The notes beneath the pieces are model-generated. The model made no database searches. It worked only from the letters and a program-made list of their open reading frames with translations, and was not told where the DNA came from. Source: JBGPQJ01 sp963829485 (GTDB lineage: Bacteria > Chloroflexota > Anaerolineae > Anaerolineales > Villigracilaceae). Taken from it: 64,000 bases of DNA. Of this stretch, positions 36,274 through 46,105 are shown one piece after another; the first letter of the stretch is position 1; every line of letters starts with the position of its first letter. The position numbers were made by a program, and so were the translations under genes. The stretch spans positions 310,001 to 374,000 of the forward strand of contig CAWHIK010000010.1 of the NCBI GenBank assembly GCA_963829485.1, in the 5' to 3' direction.

Positions 36274-37042
36274 ACATTACCTGGTCTTTGATCAGAGGTA
36301 TTACTTCAGCTACATTTTCGAAAATATTAATGTCCGCGCGAACGGATAAATAGGTCGGCGTCTGGTTGACGATGATCAGGTGCGCACCCCGGTCCACAGC
36401 CTGCATGGGGAGTCCTGCCACGGGCAGCACCTCGAGAGATGAACCGGCTACAAGGATGAGATCGCATTCGCGACAGGCTTTTTGCGCCTCAAGCCATGCT
36501 TTCTGCGGGAGCTGTTCACCGAATAGGATCACATCCGGTTTTAGGACCGATGCGCAGGCCGGGCAGCGAGGAATTATTCCCTTTTCGATGTAGGGCGGCA
36601 GGTAGTCGTGGTATTCCACCTGTTGGTAGCAGCGGGTGCAGGAGAGCGTTTGTAAAGTGCCATGCATTTCGATCACTTTCACCGCACCAGCTTTTTGATG
36701 AAGCATGTCAATGTTCTGAGTGACGACGGCTTTTAACTTTCCGGCATTTTCCATTTGCGCCAGGGCGATGTGGGCGGAGTTGGGCTCGGCATTGTAAATT
36801 TGGGCAGCCAGTGGACGAAACCATGAATAAAATTTCTCCGGATTTATCCTGAAGTTGGTCAGCGACGCAACGTCCAGAGATTCATCACGCGACCACAAGC
36901 CTGTCCCTTCCGAGCGAAAGTCCGGAATACCCGATGGAGTGGAGATTCCAGCGCCTGTCAGCACCACCGCGCGTTCCGATTCGTGGAACAAGTCGGCGGC
37001 ATACTCGATATCAGCCATGATCTGGCTGGAAAAGGCGGTCAT
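36257..37042 (-). CDS. NAD-dependent protein deacylase, Sir2 family
   Basis: 261 residues. NAD-binding motifs GAGISTPSGIPDFRS (about 30-44) and TQNIDMLHQKAG; catalytic His in IEMHGTLQTLSC; zinc ribbon CTRCYQQ...CPACAS; and VAGSSLEVLPVAGL are all intact. Removes acyl groups from lysines using NAD. Its start overlaps the stop of the response regulator gene (ATGA), and the kinase gene overlaps its end, so the three should be made together. Confidence 0.94.
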   Translation of the reverse strand: MTAFSSQIMADIEYAADLFHESERAVVLTGAGISTPSGIPDFRSEGTGLWSRDESLDVASLTNFRINPEKFYSWFRPLAAQIYNAEPNSAHIALAQMENAGKLKAVVTQNIDMLHQKAGAVKVIEMHGTLQTLSCTRCYQQVEYHDYLPPYIEKGIIPRCPACASVLKPDVILFGEQLPQKAWLEAQKACRECDLILVAGSSLEVLPVAGLPMQAVDRGAHLIIVNQTPTYLSVRADINIFENVAEVIPLIKDQVMYGQKL

Positions 37043-38211
37043 TTCCTATGTGATTTGGGAGCGCGCTCGACGATCTGATCGGCAAGGGCGTCGAATTGCT
37101 TGGTCGTCAAATTGTCCGCCTGAACCAGCACGGCAGCTGTTTTGTTACGATTGGCATGCTGGATAACTTCGGGGGCGGGGGTGATCGAAATCGCGATCTG
37201 CTGCCCAAGCTGCTCCTGAATTTGCGCCACTGAGAGATGCAGGTCTGACCTGATGCGGTAATTTGCGACGACGGATATTCTTCGCATGTCCACGCCGAGA
37301 TCGACGAGGTCTTCGATCATCGCCCGGGTGTGAATCAATGTCGCCGGGATCGGTTCGGTCACGACGATTATCTCCTGGAGGTGCTTAACGAATTTCTGGA
37401 CGCTCGCCGGTAAACCGCTTCCCAGGTCCAGCACGATAAACGATCCCATGAACGCCAGACGGCCGATCAGGGCTTCGAATTGAGCGGTATTTGCCATCAG
37501 GGAGGTATCCCGCGGCTGGAAGGATGCCGGCAGGAATTTCAACCCACATTGATGCGTGGCAAGCTCTTCGCGGATGCGGGCGCGGGTGATGTCCGTTGGG
37601 TTGCTGCACAGCAGGTCGACCAGACCCCCCGAGCTGGAGAGATTCAAGTCGATGCCGATGGTCCCCTGGCCGGGGCGGAATTCGGCGAGTACAACATCGC
37701 CATTGGTTTTTTTCAACAAGGAAACAGCGAGATTTAATGCGATGGTTGAGACGCCCAGCCCGCCTCGCGGGGATAACACACCCGTGAAATAGGCAGCAGG
37801 TTCGGTCGGTGTGGATGGGGGATTGACGGTGCGACCCTTGGATGAACGCGATAACAGCGCCTTGACGTGTGCCTGGAGTTCGGTGGGGTGCGTGGGCTTG
37901 GTCAGGTAATCGTCCGCTCCGGCTTCGAACCCGGTCACCTTGTCGTCCAGCTGGGTCTTGGCGGTGAACATCAAAATGGGAATGTTGGCTGTGTCCGGAT
38001 TGGCGCGTAAGCGGCGTGCGACCTCGTACCCGTCCATCTGGGGCATCATGACATCCAGGAGGATCAGGTCTGGTGAATCAGAATCGGCGTGAGCCAATCC
38101 CTGTTCCCCGTTGTTGGCTGCAATGATCTGGTACCCCTGGCGTTGGAGCATCAGCCCTACCAACCGGAGGGTATCGACGTCGTCATCGATGATGAGGATT
38201 TTTTCAGGCAT
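37039..38211 (-). CDS. Response regulator fused to a CpaE/ParA-like ATPase
   Basis: 390 residues from ATG 38211 (MPEKILIIDDDVDTLRLVGL), with GGGAG before it; the longer frame running through the tmRNA leader is not coding. Residues 1-120 form a receiver domain with Asp pocket DDD (10-12), phospho-acceptor in LILLDVMMP, and MFTAK. Residues 140-390 are a deviant MinD/ParA ATPase as in CpaE/TadZ (LSPRGGLGVSTIALNLAVSL, FIVLDLGSGLP), the P-loop lacking the classical GKT lysine position. CpaE proteins place pilus machinery; no tad genes are nearby here. Confidence 0.88.
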   Translation of the reverse strand: MPEKILIIDDDVDTLRLVGLMLQRQGYQIIAANNGEQGLAHADSDSPDLILLDVMMPQMDGYEVARRLRANPDTANIPILMFTAKTQLDDKVTGFEAGADDYLTKPTHPTELQAHVKALLSRSSKGRTVNPPSTPTEPAAYFTGVLSPRGGLGVSTIALNLAVSLLKKTNGDVVLAEFRPGQGTIGIDLNLSSSGGLVDLLCSNPTDITRARIREELATHQCGLKFLPASFQPRDTSLMANTAQFEALIGRLAFMGSFIVLDLGSGLPASVQKFVKHLQEIIVVTEPIPATLIHTRAMIEDLVDLGVDMRRISVVANYRIRSDLHLSVAQIQEQLGQQIAISITPAPEVIQHANRNKTAAVLVQADNLTTKQFDALADQIVERAPKSHRK

Positions 38212-38324
38212 AGCGGCTCCCGGACAATTAATGTGGAACTGTCCTTCTGTACAGTCTAGCATAAAGCGCATTTGCAGGCAATAGATTTTCGACGGCTGGC
38301 GAAAAATAGAGGGCAGGGTTGATA

Positions 38325-38333
38325 TGCTATAAT
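38325..38333 (+). promoter_or_regulatory. Extended -10 promoter of ssrA
   Basis: TGCTATAAT (TG-N-TATAAT), ending 62 bases before the mature tmRNA. The leader contains an inverted repeat AACCAC...GTGGTT (38349-38366) and should be removed by RNase P. Confidence 0.62.
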
Positions 38334-38395
38334 GAAGAGGCACAACCAACCACGTAAACTGTGGTTTGTCAAAGTGGGGACCACTCCACACTCCC

Positions 38396-38793
38396 GGGGA
38401 TGACAGGCTTCGACGGGAGAGGCTGGTCCCGGAATGCGAGCCGAGAGGTGCCGACCTCGAAAAATCAGCACAAAAAATCAAGTGCCAATCGCACTTCCTA
38501 CGCCGCCATGCCCCTCGCTGCCTAATCCGCAGTAGAGAGTAAACGGTCCGTCTCCTAGCGAGGCGGCGTCCACCGCTCCCGATCTCCGCCCGGCGAACGA
38601 GTGGGCGACAAAAAGGCAGAGTGCCGCGCCGCCACGTCACTAACGGTGCGAAAGAGGGCTTTCGGGCTCGAGTGAATGGCCGCAGGTGAATTTTGCCGGC
38701 CGGGTCCCCTGCGGCGACACATCCAACCGTCTACGCTCGTAGATTTCCGGTGATCAATTCTTTCGGACGCGGGTTCGATTCCCGCCATCTCCA
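38396..38793 (+). ncRNA. ssrA: Transfer-messenger RNA (tmRNA)
   Basis: 398 bases. The 5' end GGGGATGACAGGCTTCGACG pairs with the 3' CATCTCC to form the acceptor stem; the T-loop is GGTTCGATTCCCGCC. The 3' CCA is not encoded and must be added. The tag frame from the resume codon GCC (38485) to TAA (38524-38526) reads ANRTSYAAMPLAA, with the conserved hydrophobic LAA end that proteases such as ClpXP recognise. Between the tag and the tRNA end are several stems that form pseudoknots. Rescues stalled ribosomes with SmpB. Confidence 0.96.
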
Positions 38794-38796
38794 CTC

Positions 38797-38824
38797 AACC
38801 ACAGGCTGAAACCTGTGGTTTTTG
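38797..38824 (+). terminator. Terminator of ssrA
   Basis: Perfect nine-base stem AACCACAGG / CCTGTGGTT, six-base loop, T-run after; starts four bases after the mature 3' end. Confidence 0.88.
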
Positions 38825-38952
38825 TTAGGCGCGTAGCCCTTTAGGGGGATGAGAGTATGAGAAAACTAAAGTAAAATTAGGTAGTTAAGGGTATTTTTAG
38901 ATTATTCATCTGATAATTCCTGCAATTTTTCGATTAATAACCACGAGGCGTC

Positions 38953-41900
38953 ATGTCCCGAATAACAAATTTCTTCGACAAGCGGATAATTTTCAGGGTT
39001 TTTTCAATAATCGCATTGATGGCGTTATTGGCTGGGCAGTTGGTGCCGCAAACCGAGGTACATGCTGCATCTCCTTTGACGGTGACACCAATTACATGGA
39101 ATGTAGTGGGATTGGACAGTAACAATGTAAATATTGGTCCGAATAATTTTCCTGTCGGTGTTAGAGCATGTAATCCTGCCTCCAATACGGTTACATTCTC
39201 AGATATTGAAGCGGATTTTGTCTGGTTGACAGGTGGTACGCAGAGTAACGATTCTTACATCCGATTGAGAAATGGTTCACTTGATCCAATTCGACCTGAT
39301 CCGCAGGTTAACCTCGCACCGAATTCTTGCCATGATTTTTATTTTGAAATTCAAGTCGAACGCGATTCAGTTTCTTATGATGAAACTCGTCGTTATCGCA
39401 TTGATGTGACATACGATGATCCTGATTTTTTTGGTGTTGAAACCGTAAGTACTCCAACCCCCCGAGAAATCTATGTTGAGCGACTGATTTCCCAAAGCCG
39501 AAACTCGACCACAAATGTCTGGCTTAATGGAAATCCAATAGCTGCCGGCGGCAGCATGACCTTAATCGTTGGCAATACCTATAACATCCAGCTGGACGGC
39601 TCAACAGCCACCAACGGTTACGAACAGATCGAGAGTTTCATCAATTTCCCCAATACCATCTTCCGCATCAACAGCGTTACGACATCTTACTCCGCAAACG
39701 ATACCGGGACGCCTGACCCGAATGCGGCCAGCAAGTTGTACGCGGATGGTTGCACCTGGGTGAATGATCCCACCTCACCTGTTTATCGCACCTGCACGGA
39801 AACCGGGAAGTATGGAGGCAACGTTACAGTTATCTACAATGTGACAATCATCGGTGGCGGTGGAACATCCCAAACCCTCACCAACCTGATCTATGATTTT
39901 TCCGGGAGCAGCTATCACTATAATGCTGATTTTGCAGGTCAATTCCGCATCGCGAACATCGTCAGTCCAGCCAACATCACCAAATCTTTCAATCCCAACA
40001 CTATCCCTGCAAATCAAATTTCGACCCTAACCTATATCATTAATAACATCAGTTCAGGATCGCTTAGTAATATAAATTTTGCTGATACAACCGGCTGGCC
40101 GAGTGGTGTAACAGTCGACAGCTCAACTGTTGCTTATGGAGGAAGTTGCGGCAGCCCAACAGCTACAATGACAGTGGGGTCACCCGGTGCTTCTTTTTCC
40201 AATATAACCATAGCTGGTAATAGCACCTGTACCATCGCTATTACGGTCAGATCGACGGTCGATGGAACATATCCCAATTCGACGAACAATCTATATATCG
40301 GTGCGCTCGATACCGGCAGTAAAGCCGCTGCGACATTGGTCGTCAGTTCCACACCTTCCCTGACGGGTTACACTTGTACGGCCGGGGAGAAAACCACACT
40401 AGTCTCTTGGAACTTTGATGTTGCAGATGGTGGTACTGTAACAAACCCGAATTTCACAGCAAGTACAAAGGCGAGTGACGTTAGCGCTGCATCCACAGTA
40501 GCCACAGCTTCAGCAGGGTCAGGGACAGCCTTGCTTGATAACGTTGTTGGTGGAGCAAATGCATGGAGGATACTGGGTGGATGGCATGTAATTCAATCAA
40601 CACCTACACATTCGAGCATTCCATTTTTTGAATTCAAGGTTGATTCTAGTAACTATACAGAAGTTGAAATCCGATTATCTTACCGGATGGATAATACAAC
40701 AGGACCAGGTTGGGGGAATCCTGGCGATAACCAGATTTATGTTCATACATCCAATGACAACGGTGTCAACTGGATCGATATGCCAGCGACAGGCTTCATA
40801 GCAACAAAAGGAAATACTTGGCATCCTTACACCCCTGTACCTCCAGGTGTCAACCATGTTGCTTCCGGTTCTGCTACTGGTATTAGTACAACAACCTTTC
40901 GGATTAATGCGCGTGGTTCGAGTGCATCTGCAACTACTGAATATTTGGCATTGGATAATGTCACTTTTGTGGGTTGCCGGCGCCCGACTTCCTCCAACAC
41001 TTTCCAAGGTTTTTTCACCCACTACCATCGGTTCGGATACGTCGGCTCCCCCGGCTAACTCGGACAACTACAGCACACTGACTTTCACTGTGGGCAATCC
41101 CAACTCTAGCAACCTGACTGGCGTAGCCTTTGCTGATACCCTGCCTGATGGTCTCGTGGTTGCCAATCCCCCAACGATTTCTGGTTTTTCGTGTACTGGC
41201 TCGGGTGTACCCGCACCCACGATGACAGGCACTATTACAGCTAACGCTGGTACTAATACTATTAGTTTGAATGGGGGTTCCATAACGAATGTAGCTCCTG
41301 CCTCCTGTACTTTTTCGGTTCGAGTCCAGGGGAAATATCCTGGAACGTATACAAACACCAGTAATCGCATCAAGGCTGATTATGCAGGTGTCAACACTTC
41401 CGGAGGGGCAAATGTTGGCTATGGTCAGGCGAACCTGACGGTAGTTTCCTCGCCCACTGTCTCCAAGGGGTTTGCTGACAATACCATTACGACGACATCA
41501 CCGACTAATACCACGAAGCTGTCGTTTACCTTCTCCAACCCTAATTCTTCTTCAATAAGCAATGTTAATTTAAGCGATACATTACCTTCTGGTCTAGTTG
41601 TTGCCAATCCAAATGGCTTGACAGCGATAACATGCTCCTCTGGTTCCTTTTCAGGTGGGACACTTTCAGCGGTTCCTAGTTTCGCAAGTATAACGTTGAC
41701 TGGTGCTACAACCATGGCCGCCAATTCGGTATGTAGCTTTTCGGTGAATATCGAAGGGACGACTACCGGATTAAAAACCAATACGGTTACTCTCACTTCG
41801 CCTGTCGGAAATGATACAGCCACCGCGCAAATTAACGTGGTGGCTGCAGTGGTTGACATTCGCATGTCAAAGGAAGTTGGCCTTTCAAGCACAATCGATG

Positions 41901-44900
41901 GCAGCTGGTCATCCAATCAATCCGTAACGACTGGTGCGCCTCTGTATTATCGATTTGTAGTCGAAAATATAGGTGATGTCGATTTCACTTCGGTCGCTAT
42001 TTACGATACGACACTCGCGGGATGGCTGGGTATCTCACCTACGACAAATCCAATTCCATGTACTTGGTACAAACTCGATCCTGCAGATACAACTCCTCCA
42101 TACAGCTATATTCCTGCGACAGGGCTGCCAGCGGCTTCGGCAACGGCTGATCCGATCGCCTATTGTGTGGTAGGCCCGGTGTCAGCCCAGGCAGGGACTC
42201 ATTCCAACACCGCCAAGGCAACCGGCACCTATACATCGGGCACCAAAGATTCAGCCAATGACACAGCGACTTACACTGCAACCGCACCAGATCTTGCCCT
42301 AGCGAAGAGCAACGGCGTGGCAAGCGTCGCAGCTGGCGGCATGACCACTTACTCCCTGACTGTATCCAATAATGGCGATGCCTCAACGAGCGGCACGATT
42401 AGAATTTTGGATGTGCTGCCAACGGGTTTGAACATCACTGATGGATCTGTTTTACTGGGGGGCGCGCAGGCAGCCAACTGGTCCTGTAGCGCTACAAGTA
42501 ATGTCATTACTTGTGACAGCAGTTCAGCGATCGCTGCGAGTGGAACAAGTGTGTTCAGCTTCACAGTGAACGTGGCTTCGAACGCGACGGGACCACTTGT
42601 GAACAAAGCCAAAGTGGGCGGTGGTGGCGATCCGACGAATTCTAGTTTGCCAGACAGCACTTCAACAAACGCTTGTTCAGCGACTGGTACGCCGGAAGGT
42701 TGTGCGTTGGATAGCGATCTGGTAAGTTCTTTGACGATCGATAAGGATACGAGCACCCCTAATGCGGTTGCAGGTGGCACTGCGATATATTCAATCTTGG
42801 TAGCAAATAAAGGCGGAAACTCCTTGACAGGTGTGGATATTAACGATTCCTTGCCGGGAGGATTCACTTACGCATCAACAAGTTCCATTTTAGGAACTAA
42901 TGCAACCCGCACATCAACCAGTGACCCAACTCCTGGATCAGCCGCACCGATTTGGGGAACTTGGACGATTGACCCAGGTGGATCGGTCGTCATTACTTTC
43001 ATTGTGGACATAGATTCTGGTGTTTCAGCTGGTACGTATGACAACACAGCAAGTGTGGTTAGTACTCAAATTCCGGGTCCGACCGATGATGATGGGGCTG
43101 TTGCCAATGATCCTGGAACACCGGATTATAGCAAAGTTCCCATGCCAGATCCGAGTGCAGATCCTGAAACAGATGAGGATGTGACGGTTGCCTTGGCGGT
43201 GCCGGGGCTGACGCTGAACAAGACTTCGGTGCTGGACATGACGGTGGTGGCGCCGAACGGAGCGGCGAACGCGGGCGACACGATCACCTATGGATTTGAG
43301 GCGACGAACACGGGCAACGTGCCGTTGACGAACGTGACGGTGAGCGACAGCCTGCTGGGCAGCCTGAGCTGCAACACGCTAAGCCTGGCGGTGGGAGCGA
43401 CGACGAGCTTCACGTGTACGAACAACGTGTACACCCTGCTTCAGGCGGACATCAACAACGGCTCGCGGGCGAACACGGCGGACGTGAGTTCGACCCAGAC
43501 CTGCACGGGCGCGGCGGACTGCACGGACACGGAGACGGTGACGTTAACGGCGGTGCCGGGGCTGACGCTGAACAAGACTTCGGTGCTGGACATGACGGTG
43601 GTGGCGCCGAACGGAGCGGCGAACGCGGGCGACACGATCACCTATGGATTTGAGGCGACGAACACGGGCAACGTGCCGTTGACGAACGTGACGGTGAGCG
43701 ACAGCCTGCTGGGCAGCCTGAGCTGCAACACGCTAAGCCTGGCGGTGGGAGCGACGACGAGCTTCACGTGTACGAACAACGTGTACACCCTGCTTCAGGC
43801 GGACATCAACAACGGCTCGCGGGCGAACACGGCGGACGTGAGTTCGACCCAGACCTGCACGGGCGCGGCGGACTGCACGGACACGGAGACGGTGACGTTA
43901 ACGGCGGTGCCGGGGCTGACGCTGAACAAGACTTCGGTGCTGGACATGACGGTGGTGGCGCCGAACGGAGCGGCGAACGCGGGCGACACGATCACCTATG
44001 GATTTGAGGCGACGAACACGGGCAACGTGCCGTTGACGAACGTGACGGTGAGCGACAGCCTGCTGGGCAGCCTGAGCTGCAACACGCTAAGCCTGGCGGT
44101 GGGAGCGACGACGAGCTTCACGTGTACGAACAACGTGTACACCCTGCTTCAGGCGGACATCAACAACGGCTCGCGGGCGAACACGGCGGACGTGAGTTCG
44201 ACCCAGACCTGCACGGGCGCGGCGGACTGCACGGACACGGAGACGGTGACGTTAACGGCGGTGCCGGGGCTGACGCTGGTGAAGAGTACGAATGGACAGG
44301 ATGCGACAGCGCGGCGGGTCCGAACGTGGCGGCGGGGAGCGCGGTGACTATGGAGTATGAGGTGACGAACTCGGGCAACGTGGCGCTGACGAACATGACG
44401 GTGAGCGACGACCAGATCGTGAACGACGCTGCGGACATTGACTGCGGCAGCGGGAACAACGTGATCGCCAGTCTGGGCGTGAGTGCGAGCGTGACCTGCA
44501 CGGCGACGGGGACGGCGGCCAGCGGGCAGTACACGAACGAGGGTACCGCCAGCACGACGTACGGTGGCAACCCGGTGAGTGACACGGACCTGAGCAACTA
44601 CTTTGGGAATGTACCAGTCACTGCCACCATCAGCGACCGAGTCTGGAATGATGTGGATGGTAATGGTGCCCAAGATGCAGGCGAACCCGGATTAAGTGGT
44701 GTACGGGTTTATGTGGATCAGGACGATGACAACGCCTATGATATTGGAGAACCTACCACATTTACAAATGCGAGTGGTAACTACTCCATCACAGGACTCG
44801 CTGCTGGGACCTATGCCGTCCGCATTGATACAACCACGTTACCTGCCGGGGCAGCTCTAACGTATGATCTTGACGGTACAGCAACTCCTCATGAGGCTAG

Positions 44901-45927
44901 CGTAACTGTGACTGCAGGCGAAACCCGCACCGATGTGGACTTCGGCTACAGCCCGAATCTCTTCGACCCGCCCTTCGGCGTCAAATTCGTAGATGACAAC
45001 GGACTTCCCGTACTGCGATGGACGATGGTCTGGATCAACGACTCGAATCTCGTGGCAGTCAATGCAGCAGTCAGCGATGCCATCCCGCTGGGAACGACGT
45101 ATGCTGGTGGCTTAAGCTGTGCTGAAGAGGGTGTTACGACAACTACAAGTTGTGTCTATGAAGCTCCTAGCGGAACATACCCTCGAGGACGGGTGGTGTG
45201 GACTGGATCGATCGGTCCAGATTTTGGGGCGACAGACGCGGCCAGTGCCAACAATGAACTTTATATTCGGTTCAATGTAACGGTAAATACAGGGATCAAT
45301 TCGGTAGACAACCAGGCTACGATGGATTCGGATTTGAACGGGGACGGGGATGTTGCTGACCCCGGAGAACAGATCGTCGCCACCGCGGCTGCAACATGGC
45401 AGGCTTCTGTCCTGCTGCCGGATACCGGCTTTGCGCCCGGCCGGGTGACCCGATTGGACCTCCAACCGGAAGTGAAACTGTATACAGCCCAGAGTGATTT
45501 GTGGCTTGAAATCCCATCGAAAAAGGTGAAGATGGACATCGTTGGCGTCCCCAAGGTGGAAGGTGAGTGGGATGTTTCATGGCTGGGGCAGGATGCCGGT
45601 TACTTGGATGGATCTGCCTTCCCAACCCATTCCGGCAACAGCGTCCTGACAGGTCATGTCTACCTTCCGAGCGGATTACCCGGTCCCTTCGTCGAAATCA
45701 CAAAATTGAAATGGGGCGACCGGATCCTGGTTCACGCTTATGGGCAAACCTATATCTACGAGGTTCGAAGTGTGGAATACCTGAAACCCAACGATGTGAC
45801 GAAAGCCTTCGAGCACAAGGATGAGTCCTGGGTGACACTGCTCACCTGCCGGGGTTATGATGAAAAATCGGATTCCTACCGGCAGCGGGTGGCCGTCAAA
45901 GCCGTGCTGGTGAGAGTGGTCCGTTAG
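38953..45927 (+). CDS. Giant DUF11-repeat surface protein with LPDTG motif and C-terminal sortase domain (frame broken twice)
   Basis: About 2,324 residues once two breaks are corrected (extra T at 40989-40990; one G missing near 44308). GAGG precedes the start. A signal peptide (about 12-37, ending EVHA) is followed by Ig-like DUF11/CARDB-type repeats: IT.KSFNPNTI, TLSKVFSPTTIG, PTVSKGFADNT, LALAKSNGVAS and others. Then come three identical 118-residue units (GLTLNKTSVLDMTVVAPNGA...), a related fourth repeat, an SdrD-B-like domain (ISDRVWNDVDGNGAQDAGEP), another DUF11-like part, LPDTG (45415-45429) and a sortase domain with His (45655-45657, TGHVY), Cys (45847-45849, LLTC) and Arg (45886-45888, RVAVKA). 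No membrane helix follows LPDTG. Likely a long extracellular stalk able to process or join proteins. Confidence 0.85.
43197..44258 (+). repeat. Three tandem 354-bp exact direct repeats
   Basis: Units start at 43197, 43551 and 43905 with 354-base offset; the first 20 bases of a fourth unit follow at 44259. By eye the three copies are identical. Each encodes 118 residues of DUF11-like fold. Base composition changes sharply here: codons end almost entirely in G or C (GTG, ACG, GCG, AAC), unlike the AT-richer parts before 43190 and after 44600. Confidence 0.92.
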
Positions 45928-45954
45928 TCAGCCATATTAGCTATATTGAAAATC

Positions 45955-45989
45955 GCAACAGCCGCCATCAACAAGGCGGCTGTTGCTTT
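45955..45989 (+). terminator. Terminator of the giant surface-protein gene
   Basis: Perfect 12-base stem GCAACAGCCGCC / GGCGGCTGTTGC, eight-base loop, then TTTA. Confidence 0.92.
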
Positions 45990-46105
45990 ATAAAATTTCT
46001 ATGGGATGTTAACGTATTTCTATTATTCATCAGTTAGACTATTGAAAGCATGGCCGGTTTACGGCTTGAGTTTTCGTGTGAAATCATAATTTAAGGAGTT
46101 GCAAT

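Noticed and set aside
38212..38640. Long minus-strand frame covering the tmRNA as an N-terminal extension of the response regulator
   Set aside because: The receiver domain starts at 38211 with a ribosome site; the region upstream is a clear tmRNA.
43414..44673. Overlapping plus and minus frames across the 354-bp repeats
   Set aside because: They repeat with the unit and come from its GC-rich third positions; the real frame is that of the giant protein.
46020..46105. Heat-shock operator before dnaK
   Set aside because: Only one CTTGAGT half-site is present; no matching ACTCAAG half and no CIRCE repeat can be found.
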